The notes under the pieces were generated by a model that worked only from the letters and a program-made list of their open reading frames with translations, was not told the DNA's origin and ran no database searches. From assembly GCA_950295325.1 (NCBI GenBank), contig OX485806.1, positions 30,690,001-30,754,000 of the forward strand: DNA of 64,000 nucleotides, read 5' to 3'. This DNA comes from Polytrichum commune (taxonomy: Eukaryota > Streptophyta > Polytrichopsida > Polytrichales > Polytrichaceae). Of the stretch, positions 22,539 through 35,200 are shown piece after piece. The position numbers and the translations under genes are program-made. How positions within the stretch are numbered: the first letter of the stretch is position 1; each line of letters starts with the position of its first letter.

Positions 22539-25110
22539 CACGGGGGGGTGACTATCGGAATTTTAGAAACCACGTGAGATAAAAAATAGGGTCAATTTAA
22601 TTCGTTGAGGGTAAAATTTATAACTTCGTTAGATCTACCATAGCTTTGGAAATATGTCCCATACATGATTATATATAAAATAGGGCAGTGAATAATTCCT
22701 CCATTTTAGTAATCAATAGAAAAAAAATAGGATTATAGATATTGGATCCCCCCAAATGTGTGTAGTAGAATCAATAGAATAATTATGGATTTGACTACTT
22801 GGATGAAGAATTGTGTAAATTCTGTCCAAATTTGAATGAAAAGTGTTAGTATGGAGGGAAAATGTTGTGGGTTTTTTGGGGGGAAGGAACATTGTGACTT
22901 CTCAACGGCCCTTGGGTTGGCTTAGGGTTTGGACAAGCATAGTGGCGTGAAGGCGGTGAAGCGTTTGGGTAGGAGGTCTTGCGTTGGTGAAGCGTGAAGG
23001 GGAGATGTCGAAGATGTTGAACTTGGAGGAGCCTCAAGTTAGCACTGCACTTTTCATAAATAAGGTAATACCTTTTGTTGAATATGATGGTCATAATATT
23101 TATAAGTCCACTTTAGTATCACAATTGAATGTTAATCATTTTTTGTCTAAGGATAGACTAACTAAAGTGAAAAATTCAATTTATTTTAATAATGCTGATG
23201 ATTACATCAATGCCTCATCTTCTACAGAAAAAATGTTGTTGGGTCTTGGGATGGATTGTGGAGTATATTTTATGCAGGGAAGTACGACAACTATCTCATC
23301 TACAGTTAAATCAGCTGTTAGGAGGACTAGGGGAAATCCTTCCAAAAATCTGCAACCTACATGTGTCCTCAATGGAGTTGACCGGGGCACATGGTGTATA
23401 AGACGAGTTCAAAAAATGAGACGAAAGGTAGGTACAAGGTGGGGAAGTTGCAGGCATCTTATTGATCTTCTTAATCGGGAGGTAAACAAAGGTAAAAAAA
23501 CAAATATTGTCGGATCTAGTTTTATAGTCTATCTTAATTATTTTAGAAAAGTCCCCGGACACTTTAAATTCAAATATGACCACTCAGATTCTATTTGGAT
23601 TGATGTAGATAGCATAATTTGCATAGTGACTATGTCATTTGATGTAGAGAGGGATGTCTTTGAGCTTGATCCGGTTGATGGGAACTCCTTGAATGAATTT
23701 GTTGAAAAGTCAACATGAAATTAATAGTGATGTAAGATATTGTTTGTTACTCCATATCCATATCACAAAATGACTAATGTTCTTTCTAGTGTACAAATCA
23801 TGCATGATTGTTATGGAATTTTTTTTCTAAGTTAGTAGGTGTTATTTAATCTATGAAATTCTCTTGCTTCATTCAAAGATGTCGTTTATCAATGAGCATT
23901 GGATGGTTGAAGTGATAAACATGAACTAAACTTTTCAAATGCATGAAGATGATGAGTTGATTTTCAATCCAATTTTGGAGGAAGCTAGGTATTATGCTTT
24001 CCTAAACCTTGAATTTGCACATTTTCTTGTTGTTTGGTCTTGTATAGATTTCCAAATAAACATATTCAATTCTCTAACTCAAAAACCTGGTTTTCAAGCC
24101 ATGAAATTATAAGAATTAAGATTGGAATGTAGTTCGTTCTTCATAAATTTTTGTTATTAGTTTTACTTGTCTTGCTAGTAGTGTCTAATATGCCAACATT
24201 CTATTCATTGCCTTTTTGCTACAACAACCTTTTGTAGATGATCGATGATGCGCTACAACATTTGGCACCTCACCATGGTAGACTCGGAGGATTGCGCTTT
24301 GCCTTGGAGGATACGTGATGGAGTGGTTGGAGACTTCGAAGGTTGCCCACCTTATGCCAATAATTAGTTTTAGTTATTTGTCATCATTGGTGTTAAACCT
24401 CTCCAAAACATTTTGTCTTATCATGACATTGTAGAGGATATCGATATGTACCTTGACATGTATCGGAGGGTGCATAGTTATATCCTAACCCTTCACATTG
24501 TAAATATTTGGTACAAGGTTGAATGTGTTTGTGAACACAATTAAAGTAAATGTTTTTAATTTTTGTATTTGGTTTTTTCAATTGAATGCAATCTTTTGTT
24601 TTGGAGTAGATAATTATGCAAAATTTCATGTCTTATGACAATTGCTTATAATTCTTGTTTTGTTCTATCCGTGTTTACAACTTGTCTATGTTAGCTTGTA
24701 CATTTTGTTATCTTCATGTTCATTGGTAATCTTTTAACTAAATTCCAAGTGTTATTGGTTGTGTTTTGAATGGCATTTTGAATGCTTTAGCATTGGTATA
24801 ACTAATTGAAACCGATTAAATGATAAGATGGATGGTGTGGAACGTTTGTTGCTCACATAGTTGATTTTGCAATGCTATAATATTCCGTTCATTATTTGGT
24901 ACTTGTACGATTTATAAAAAAATATGATGCCAAAAATTGGTCTCTCTAAAAATTTACAAATAAACATAGGGTGCTTAAAAATATGTCAAAGTAACTTTAT
25001 ATCTACAAATAGGGAGGGAAAAAATACCGAGAGGTGCATAAATACCCCCCCATTAAATACCCCATTATCGCACGTGGTTACAAAATGTAAGGGGGTGTGA
25101 CCCCCCCGTG
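22539..25110 (+). mobile_element. Unclassified TIR DNA transposon with 8-bp target duplication
   Basis: The ends are inverted: CACGGGGGGGTGAC at the left, and the reverse complement of CACGGGGGGGTCAC at the right. A second shared inverted block AACCACGTG(A/C)GATAA lies within the first 50 bp of each side. TTTTACTG is directly repeated at 22,531-22,538 and 25,111-25,118. Unit 1 (about 2,787-2,802) carries the uninterrupted target, with one base difference. Length is 2,572 bp. It encodes one recognisable long frame (23,005-23,718) that I cannot place in a transposase family. An 8-bp duplication fits hAT, KDZ or other groups, but the C-A-C-G7 ends are not the usual hAT form. Confidence 0.85.
23005..23718 (+). 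CDS. Orphan protein of the unclassified DNA transposon
   Basis: I do not recognise the function. From the ATG at 23,005 the frame gives 237 aa; near-cognate codons extend it to 22,984. The body begins with a VEYDGHNIYKSTLVSQLN-type segment followed by LSKDRLTKVKNSIYFNN, then a serine/threonine stretch, a basic segment (SAVRRTRGNP, RRVQKMRRKVGTRWG) and a C-terminal half with YFRKVPGHFKFKYDHSDS. There is no evident DDE triad, HTH or zinc finger. The YDG-x-x-YKSTLVSQLN opening has the feel of a small beta-barrel binding module, but this is only an impression. The first roughly 15 codons may be an upstream exon, because GTAATA follows an AAG near 23,062. Its position between the TIRs ties it to the element. 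Confidence 0.55.
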   Translation: MSKMLNLEEPQVSTALFINKVIPFVEYDGHNIYKSTLVSQLNVNHFLSKDRLTKVKNSIYFNNADDYINASSSTEKMLLGLGMDCGVYFMQGSTTTISSTVKSAVRRTRGNPSKNLQPTCVLNGVDRGTWCIRRVQKMRRKVGTRWGSCRHLIDLLNREVNKGKKTNIVGSSFIVYLNYFRKVPGHFKFKYDHSDSIWIDVDSIICIVTMSFDVERDVFELDPVDGNSLNEFVEKST

Positions 25111-25248
25111 TTTTACTGTAGAGATGATGCCACTAATTACAGGGCCCCTGTTAATTATATGTTTGCATCCAGGAAACCATCTCTATCTATGCTCCTGCCG
25201 TCGACGGAAACACAAGCACGATGGAGCAACTCAAGGAGAAATTGAACA

Positions 25249-25538
25249 ATGTCTCCCAAATTTGTATTTCTCATAAACTTCACTGCTCACGACTGTTTTA
25301 CCCATTGTTAGTGAGCAATAACGGATCGAAAGCTTGGAAGGGAATTTTCTGAATGAGATGCATGATTGTGACCCTGTGCATTATAATGCATGCAGATTTT
25401 CTTGTCGTGGAGGATGATGAAGATAACGTGATCCTTGTCCAATACTACCCAGATGAGGGCGGGGAGATTGATGTTGACGATGTGGTGGAAATAGTGAAGG
25501 AGCACTTTGATGGCGATGCCCGTCTTTATGAAAATTAG
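25249..25538 (+). CDS. small two-exon orphan gene, copy 2
   Basis: This is a paralogue of the gene at 2,948-3,257. Exon a is 25,249-25,306 (MSPKFVFLINFTAHDCFTH), the donor is GTTAGT, the acceptor is TGCAG at 25,395, and exon b is 25,396-25,538. Phase is identical to copy 1 and the product is about 66 aa. The C terminus keeps VILVQYYPDEGGEIDVDDVV and EHFDGDARLY, with a codon-length indel and a two-residue extension (EN) relative to copy 1. The longer upstream ATG of copy 1 is frameshifted here, which supports MSPKF as the start. The unclassified transposon lies immediately upstream, between this gene and the MITE at 22.3 kb, and may have cut it off from its promoter. Confidence 0.38.
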
Positions 25539-25689
25539 ACCAGAAGCATTGTGCCTGTCTCACAATGATGAATGATCCACAGCCAATTTAGCTCCAGTGC
25601 TCCTTAAATTCTGCAGATTGATTCTGCAGTACTAATGTTTACGAGTTCCCGATTACCTACTGCAGATTGAACTTTGAAGGAAAGAACAC

Positions 25690-27260
25690 AAATGGTGAGC
25701 ATATATATCATATGTGATTATTGCATGTGTATTGTTCAAAAGAAACATTCGCTGTAGAAGTAGGCATTTCTTCAGTAGGTATTTCTTAAGCGTGCGCTAG
25801 TCGACCATGCTTACAAGGAATTTCCTGCAACAGCTAGCTATAGACTATGTTGTTGTTAACGTCTGACCAGTGCTCATGTAAGGATGAACAGAAATTTAGT
25901 ACTTAATGCAAGTGAAACTCAAACTTATTGATTAGAGAAAATGTTTTCCAACAGCTGAAAACCGGCGCCGTAAATTACCCCCGCCAACTAGCTGGTCCAC
26001 CTGATGAATTCTGCAATGAATTCTGGGCTATATAACACGCCCTGCAACTCTTTCTGTTCCATTTAACATTAAGAACTACGACACCAATTCTCCATTACTG
26101 AGTTTTCTCAGAGTCTGCAAATTTAACTCCACAGTTTGTGTTGCCACCAGTGACCACAGCTTGCAAATGAATTAGGTCTCAGGGAGGGATGACATTTAGA
26201 ACTGCATCAAGAGATGGCTGCTTGAGTACTTGAAATTATCTGTTGTTTAATTCAGAGATAGGTCAAGCTGTCTATTACATATGGAGGAACAACACACACA
26301 CACACAGCTAGATCACATTTTGGATAATTTATCTTCACAGTTCTGATGTTATGGTCGTCTAATCATTCTGCATTGGTTCTATGATTAATGTAGATTCGAC
26401 TATTTACAGCAATGATCTGTTCACAGGGATCTACTCATGAGAGACAAGGATATCCATGGAGCTAGTGAAGAATTCGAAAGTACCAACATGAGCATTTTTA
26501 ATCCTTCTTCAAGTGGCAACTAAGTTAATTATTTACATTCTGCTCTTTTCTGTATGGAAACTAATTCCACCTTCACCTACCGAACATTGCAAGAATCATG
26601 ATTCAATAGCTGTAGATCTGGTTCATGACTAGTAGTACTACAACAAATACGTAGAATTAATTATATTACTCGTCATGAGTCGATGTGGACAGGAAAACGG
26701 GAGCTCCAATAATGTTATAGAAATCCTGCAAGAGAGGAGAATGTAGGGGCACAAACTACCTAATTAACCATGAACTTTGGAGAGAAGGCTTGCAAGAGTG
26801 ATCATCTTCTTCTCTGATACCACTGTAGCAGTTAACCTTTTCAAAAGATATAGTGGCACATACACTGGGTGGCAACTCTCCCTTTTTAGAGTTGTTTCTA
26901 CATCACTTCTAATACTTATAATGAATTGATGACTTTTACTTCCACAAATAGGAGAAAGATACTTGGAAAGAGGGCATTCAGAGGAATCCATCAATATGTT
27001 CCGTGTCTAGATTAGGAAAGGTTTGCACTTTCAAATGTCATTTTTAGAAGCAACTAGAAGAATTGTTTTTTAAACAAGGGTCACCGTCAAGACCCCCTAG
27101 GTGTTGAAATTCATTTCTAAGAAAATTTAATAATCTCTCTTACAAAAATTTGGCCTTAATGTTGGCTCCCAAATTATGGGTAGTTGCCACCCGAGGGTCA
27201 TGTCATCTTCTCCATGGAGCTAATTGCATTGAGGCTTCTTCTTCTCCATAACCCATGATG
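25690..27260. repeat. Duplicated promoter and block Q, unit 3 (empty site for two elements)
   Basis: This is nearly identical to 9,179-9,637 plus 15,257-16,365, without the foldback MITE and without the Copia element. It therefore preserves both pre-insertion sites. The TATA box is at 26,029-26,035. Confidence 0.8.
26029..26035 (+). promoter_or_regulatory. TATA box of duplicated unit 3
   Basis: TATATAA lies in the shared promoter core (GGCGCCGT upstream, CCCTGCAA downstream). No downstream coding exon equivalent to the orphan gene follows in this unit within the window. Confidence 0.4.
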
Positions 27261-27264
27261 TGCA

Positions 27265-28760
27265 TAACCCAAGGAGATTTTTGTGCATAATCGGTCAAGT
27301 TCCTAGTGCATGGCCCTTTGAAGCATGCTTGGATGTTGATTGAGAGACCTATTTAAGTCATCTTGATATTTTCCGTTTACCACCCTTGTAGTTCCGCTAA
27401 GGTCCGAGGTGACTAGTATGCAATATTTTAGAGGTTGTACAAGATTGCTTGGTTTTGGAAGTGCAGAAAGTGCTATCCTTGACAGAAAGTGAACAAGAAG
27501 GTGACAACGTCAACAACCACATGAATTTGTTTTTTTGTAAAGCTCACCTTTCTTGGAACAAAGACTTGGAGAGATTTGGTAGGTTAGGGTTTAAGCCATT
27601 TGTTCAGCTCATACCAGTGTCCGGGGAGATTTTTGTGTATAATCAGTCAAGATCCTACTGTATCCAAGTCCAACCAGTTACATGTTGTGATCTTTCGGTT
27701 TTTCTTCATCAAATTGAGGGTTATTCTATAGAGTCCTCTACAATGATCAGTAATTTTCTTGAAGTCTTGAACTTCATCTTGTTATTACTCAAATTTAACT
27801 GGTTCATCTGTAACTAAGTGGTTGGTTCTTCCCATTTATTGGCTCATACTCAGGTTCATGGTGATGTAGTTTTGTTTTTCTTGTTCCGAGTACATCAATT
27901 GATGTTATAGTGAAGTTAAGATCTGGTTTGGTGTTTTGTGCTTAGGTTGAGAGCTTACTCCATTTGAGTATGTGTGCAAGGTAGTTCATGTGTAACTAGC
28001 GGTGCCTTTCAGCATGTGTGCAGGATATTTTTGGGCATATCTTGGTGTTTCCAAGTCCAATCAGTTGAATGTTGTAATCTTTCGGTTTTTCTTTATTCAT
28101 TTGGGATATACTCCATAGATTCCTCTACATTGATTGTTGAAGTGTTGAACATCAACCAGTTACTTTTGAAACTCAACTACATTAGTTCATGTGTAACTAG
28201 TGGTGCCTTTGAGCCTGTGTGCGGGAGATTTTTGGGCATATCATGGCACTATCTGCATCCCATGTATGGAATGATCAAGTTCAGCAGTGCTCCATAATGT
28301 CACACTACACTAATTTCCATGTTATCATGCATCCATGTCAACACTACAAACCTCCTCATATCACATGCACTTTGGTTGCCACATGTGTGATATTAGAGAA
28401 GTGAGAGTGTACATAGTGGTCTCATGCATGTATGCAGCAATTTTTGAAACTTCAAAGGAAATCACCACTCAAGACACCCAAACTTCGTAGGACACTGTAC
28501 CAAGCATGAGAAACTTAATTGAATGAGGGACCGAGTTCCATTGTATAAGCAACAGTCAAGAATGTAAAATATTATTTGGATATGAAAGGGAGACCTCACT
28601 TATGATAGAAATGAATCCAGAAACACTGAAAGTAGATTTGTAGTTTCATATGCCAGTCTTGTGTCTAAATTTCAAGTTTTGACAAACGCCAACTAATCAC
28701 AGTGAAGGACCAGAAGAATGTCTTATTGATCAAGATGGCAGACATAGTGTACTAGACAAA
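27265..28760. repeat. Duplicated block R, copy in unit 3, with MITE T fragment
   Basis: This is collinear with 21,200-22,260, with extra sequence. Two similar sub-blocks ('ggttgagag', 'gtgcggga', 'ttttgggcatat') occur at 27,945-28,050 and 28,175-28,270. The MITE T end lies at about 28,285-28,409, followed by TA. The 122-aa and 107-aa open frames here have no recognisable domain and are not conserved in the sister copy. Confidence 0.5.
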
Positions 28761-29261
28761 GTACAGATTTTGTCAGTGTTCTAATGATGTAACATTGAAA
28801 AATAGGATATTAGTAAGTCATGAGGTGTCTAACTCTATGTCTACAAAGAAACATTAGCAACTCGAGCAAAGATAGTGCTCTTTATTGAAATGTGGAATGA
28901 ATCCACATTCAAGTGAAAAAATTGATTCTCTTTCAATAAAATATACAACTTCACCCGATCCAGTCCAAGCTGTGGTAAGTTACACTGCGTGGTCATAACT
29001 TTGTGTATGGTACAAACTATAACACTGATTTCGATGTACTGCAATGCTGAGCTCCCAGAATCAATGTTGAGAACACCATAAATATATGTAGGTGCCCATC
29101 CTGAATTGAACTTAATATTGATCTATGAAGGGATTGACGCATTTGTGAAGTAAACATCCAGAACAGTTTACTGGGCCGTGGCCACCTGAATTAAGACGAT
29201 TTTCCTTCAAAATGCTACTTCGCTGAAAAACCTCACAGCAGTCGATACAAAACGGGGTCAC
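28761..29261. other. Intergenic / ABC1K 3' flank
   Basis: No gene was recognised. The stretch beyond the ABC1K stop codon (minus strand) is AT-rich and probably contains its 3' UTR. Confidence 0.4.
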
Positions 29262-32200
29262 CTATACAGAGGCCTTTTCAACAGTAGGTGAAGTAGGTGG
29301 TGGCTGTAACAACTGCTGCAATGTTCGAGCAGCCAATCTCCGAGTCACACTCCCTGCGACACGACCTCCGAATGCCCGAGCTTGTGGCTTCAGCAACACC
29401 TGCAAGTCCACCAACAAATTAAATACTTGAGATAGATGAGTAACATGAATTTTGGTCAGGAGCTGGTTGTTTTGTATAGAACACCTTCCATGTTTGATAA
29501 GTTTTCAGTGCATACTTGAAGGTGGTGTAGAGGTTTGAACAAAGAACATCCTATATCAGTCCAATCAGGGTCACACTCATTTTGGCATGCCAAGAGGTGA
29601 TAAAATGAGTTTGGCCCCCATTGAACTGAAATAGGTTGCTCTTCATTCAAATTCAAACACTACCTCCAAGCAAGCACCACAAGTAGAAACAAATCATTGA
29701 TGTTATTTGCAAAACAATAGGGCTAATTCATAAGGGACCAACTCCTGACCAAAAGTCTCATTGAGTTAAGGATAACTCTATCATGGGTGGTCCAAAAGTA
29801 TTCTTTGGTTATTGTGAGAAGCAAACAACTCAGGGGTTAAGCTCCACAATGTCAACGTTCAGAAACTAACCTCAACAAGTGGCTGAAGCATTGCAGGATC
29901 AAATCCTCTTGAGCTCTGAAGGAGCCCCCAAATCCTAAGAACTTGCTCCCGAAGGGCAAGAATGGCAGCTTGCTCTCGTAGGCTGGCGCGTACTGGTGGA
30001 AGAAAAGCACGAAAAGGAGCAGGGACTTGCTTCAATGTTTGCACTGCAGTGCCCAAAATCAGAGCTTCAGTGACACGCACCACCTCCTGCTCAATAAGTA
30101 GCTGTAAGTCATCCCCCTCTTGTGCTAGTAGTAGCTCCACAATTGGCTGCAGAACATCCTTTGCCTGAAAGTCCGAGTCTTTCCGGCCTTGTGTGAGCAG
30201 ATTCTCCAAACGATTCCACCTGCCACAAGTAAAGTTCCAACTTATTCAAACAGAGATAATCACAACACCCAATGCATTTACCAATCTCCCATACTAATGT
30301 AGACCTGGTTCTTTTTTACAAAACACCACCTAGCTATCCTTATACTAATCACAAAATAAGCTTACAAAGCCTGCTCACAAAGACACAGATGAGATGAGAC
30401 TTGTAAACAGGTGATCATCGGACTCTACACATCTGAATTAACAGATAATAAAAGTTGCAGACTGGCAGACAGTGGCAGACAAATTGATCTTGCAAACTGA
30501 ATCAACATTTAATCAAATTGTTCTTCAGATTGTCTTATGAGGATGACATGACCTACAGATCCAGAGTGAAATCAATGTGTTAATTGTTGTCCACCCTGGT
30601 AAATATATGTTTTTGCAGTAAACTACAGAAGGCAATAATACAGTCATATAGATTCTGCAGAGTGGAGAACCTGAAGGAACCATCCTTGAAAAGCAGCTCA
30701 ATCAAAGAGTTGCGCAGGTAAGGGTTTTGGTCTGTAAGCAGCCGCTTCGCGAAGTATGGATATGATGCAGCTAAGACTTTGAAGTTTGGATCCGTATAAA
30801 GTGCTAGCCCCTCCAACACAGTCAATGACCTCAATATGAGGGCGTAGTAGGCAGGCACTGATCCAAAGAGAAGTTTGTTAGCATGCAATACAAATTAAAT
30901 GTTGGCACATGTTTACATTGGTTACAAGACAATAATAGGAGATCTTTTACAATCTATATCTAGGATGTGCTCTAAGAGGTTATCTCCTGTATTCGCCTGC
31001 TTTTTCAGTCATAAGAGCAACTTCTATGGTCAATGCCGAAATAATTCTCTCAATAATCGGCTTCCAAAGTTTTTTTAAGACCAATGCTGCATGCTCCTCC
31101 CACCCATAAAGTCCATATATATCATAAATATTCGTTGGCCACCAATTATTGACAAAGACACAACCCTAAAGTCCTTGGTCACTTGATTTTGGGGGGGCGG
31201 ATAGTGAATTAAAGGGGTGCCTCTCTCTCTCAATAATCTGTGGGCAATAAATAAAGACTAAGACAACATTTGAGGTTTGTGGGTAGGAAGAGTATGCAAC
31301 TTTTCTCCAAGAAAAGTCAGAAAGCTAATTATCGAGAGAATTATTTTACAGTGATTTTTGGAGACACTCTAGGCCAGCAACATCCTCTGACACCCTACCA
31401 ACCAACCCACACAAACCTAAGCCAGAACAAAGTTGAAGACAATCACTTACCATTGAAAGGATATTGGTAAAGAACAGCACCCAATCCGTCAACAATTGTC
31501 TTGAAATTTAGTTCACTAACAGTGGCTGTCAGGACATCATCAAAAAATGACTGGAGTGCAGGCACGATGGGTGAAACGTCGACATCACGCGAGAGGAAGT
31601 TCAACTCATAATAGTCTCTCGCCATGGCATCGTAGTCACGGTTCACCAAGTGCACAACATGGCCTATAATGGCAAACCTAGCACTCTCGGGTGTTTCACT
31701 CATCATTCCAAAGTCAAGAAATGCAAGGCGACCATCAGGGGTAGCAAGAAGGTTGCCAGGATGGGGGTCAGCATGAAAGTAGCCATGTTCCAGTAACTGC
31801 CGAAGACTACACTGAATGCCTGTGTCCACCAGCTTCAGAATATTCAAGCCCTGTTGTTCTATCCTCGCTTGCTCACTAAGTTTCACTCCTTCCACCCACT
31901 CCATTGTCAAAACCTTCACACTCGTATAGTCCCAGTACATCCCCGGGACCAAAACATCACTTCGATCACCATAGAGTGCCTTGAACCTCTTTGCATTCCG
32001 TGCTTCCTGTTCCAATTCCAAAAGCAGTCATCACATACAAAATATAGCATGAGGCATGTTGACCTTGAGTCTACACACAAAGACACCACTCCAACAGGGA
32101 AAACTGGAGGCAGAACTAAAAGCAAGCCCACCAGTTGCCGTATACTAATCTATAAACATTTATTATTAAGAATAAGTGGATATTATGTAGGTAAATATGT

Positions 32201-35200
32201 TGAGATGGCTCCCACCCATTGCTATATCCATATTTGAATGCGGAAAGTGGATGCAGCCATCCACTTTCTCCAACAAATTGAGCCATCTCTTACCTCCACA
32301 AACTCTCAACAAAAAATAATGAGATGAGCAATCAATGACCTTATTTTCCCTCGTATTTCCACCTAATGTGATTGATTTACACTAAATAGTCTAGGGTACT
32401 TTGATTAATGAGTTCTTTACCATGCATTTTTGCAAGACAAAGTGAAATAAATAAATACAATCTCCGAATGCAGATATGGATACCACAACCTGTGGGAGAG
32501 TGCACCCGCATCTGCATCAGCATCAACAAAGTAAAAATTGGATGGATGCAGAAGGATTTGGAATATAAATACAGCAAAAGTGGGCTTGCTCTAGTGTCAA
32601 TAACAGAAGATTGGGTAACAACAATAATATACCTGGACGTAATTAAGCTCTTGGTAGACTCTCCGAGCAAATTCATCCAGTAGATCAGTCACATTGCTTG
32701 TGATAATGTCCACGTAGCGGTCAACAAGGAGTGTAAGACCTCGCACTAGATAGAAATCTAAACCTACAGCTTCCTCGATCCCAGGTCTCTGAACCTTCAC
32801 GGCAACATCTTCTCCGGTTGTGCGAAGAACAGCTTTGTACACCTGTCCCAAGCTTGCTGCCGCAATCGGTGATGCGGATATGCTGGAATAAATAGATTCT
32901 AACGGAACTCCTAGTTCATTTTCAATACATTCAAAGGCCACCTTGTCTGGAAAAGTTGGCAAAGCATCCTGCACAAACAGAACGAAAATATTCAAACAAG
33001 GATGTCGTACTACAATCTTTGAATGATCTCCTGTACAAATTGGTGTTTCAAAGCATCATATCTGGATTCTAATACACCGGTCTGCAAAAGAATCCAGGTC
33101 ATAGAAAAAGACGGATTAACTCATGAACAGAAATCCACGCAAGGTAGAGCATGCTAAAACCATTAACCCACTTCAAACCAAACACCTTAAAATCTTGCAT
33201 GGTAAGTACATACTGATTTTCAGAATATCCATCATCTTCTCACCAGAATCCCCTGATGATTTTGAGTTATCTATGAGTAAAACTTTGTTCCCTTTTTAAC
33301 TTCTGCATACGGAATTCAAGTAAGGCATACTTTGGTGCGTTGGAATCCCCTTTCAATTGCTAGCAAAAGACATCTGAAACCCTGTCAATCTAATAATGGT
33401 AGATTCACTCAGAGCTTCAAGTGACGGTTTTAGCATCATCTACCTTAGCCAAGGCTACAATAATGTATTTTGGTTGTTACTAAATTTATTCATACAGTAC
33501 TCAAGATACCATTCAGACCAAAATGAGGTTCCTTATCATCCAGATCATGAGATTGCATACCTGCAATTCTGCAAGCTCTTCCAGGTACTCTGGAGGACAA
33601 ATATCTGGCCTCGTGGAAAGGCCTTGACCAACCTTGACGAAAGTAGGGCCAAGCTTTGTCAACCTCTCCCGCAGCTCAGCTGCACGCTTTCGCATGTTGA
33701 CTTGCAACAGACCTCTTTGATTATCCAGCAGTAGAGTGAAGAAAAATATGCCTAGCCCTGTTCCTATTTGCAACGCCCTCCCCACCACCTACAGTCAGGT
33801 CAGTAAACCTTGAAACCAAAATTTGAAAGTCCTACCTCATTGAAGTATAAATGATATAAATAATGTATAAATGTATAAATAATACTATTGAGCTCTAAAC
33901 CTTAGTTGATCACGAACTAAATTTTACTATCATGTATTGGAGCACAGCAAACAAAGGTTTGCAGATGTGATGAGTGCACAGAATGACCTCAAACCAGCCA
34001 CTAAGTACTTTACTCGAATCTCTTTCTGGAGGAGATGTACCACCAATTGGGTGTACCCTGAACTCTGGCAATCAGAGCAATTGCACCTTATGGGGTACCA
34101 GCTGTCCCTTTGAGAAGGACAGCAGCCATGAATTCGATGTGACAACAAGCTTGCCTGTCTCTCTCAAGGGAGGGGGGGGAACAAACCCTACAGATTGAGG
34201 AGACATCAGGAAATGCAATTGAGATATAAGATTCCAACTTCATGAAGTTACTGTTCAGAACTTGCAGGATTTCTGATTCTCACGAGCATTGTTATAAGAC
34301 AAATTTGTGCGAATCATTCAAGGCAAAGGTCTGATGTGCAGACATAACCACAGCATTTTCATGGCAACCACAGCATATACCATATGCATATTTACACTTC
34401 CTGAGCCAACTGTTGCACCAGGTAGACGACAACAATCATATTAAAGAGGACTAGGATTCAATGAAACAGTGTATGAGCGTCAGGGAGACAAAGAATCGGA
34501 TGTACTCTCTCACTCTAGCAATCAGAGGAATTTCACCTTATGGGGTTAAGTGTACCAGCTCTCCCTTTGAGAAGGACAGAAGCCATACAATTAGACGTCA
34601 TAACAAACCCTAAGTGCCTCACATTTTTTTCTCATACAGTGCTCGTGAGAACCATAATATGTTACTGACGACTGCAGGTTCTGGTCTGCAAGTAGATACG
34701 CAGCAAAATAAATGGGAAGTGTGGACATAAGCACCACATTTTGTGGCATATTCAGAGTTCTTCGAGCCAAATGTTTGCGCCAGGTAGACAATGATCATCA
34801 CATTAAAGAGGGTCAGCATTCAATGAGACAGTGGCTGAGCGCCAGGGAGACAAAGAATCGGGTGTACTGCGAACCTAGCAATCAGAGAATTGCACATCAT
34901 TGGGTGAGTGTACTAGCTCATCCTGTGAGAAGGACAGCAACAATGAATTCAATGTGACGACCAGCCCTAAATTCGAAATGCCTCGCGCATTTTAGATTTT
35001 TTTTCCCGCACAGTGCTCGTAAGAACTAGAACACCGTACTGACGACTGCAAGTTCTGGACAGTAGCTCCGTAGCCCAAAAAATGGGAAGTGCAGACAAAA
35101 CCACCACATGTCTGTGGAAAATGACAGAATACACAACATGCACTTTCAGAGTTCTTGGAGCCAAATGTTGCGCAGGGTAGATAACAATGATCACAATGAT

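Noticed and set aside
27449-28297. Two frames of 122 and 107 codons in block R
   Set aside because: The sister block at 21.4-22.0 kb does not keep these frames, and no known motif is present.
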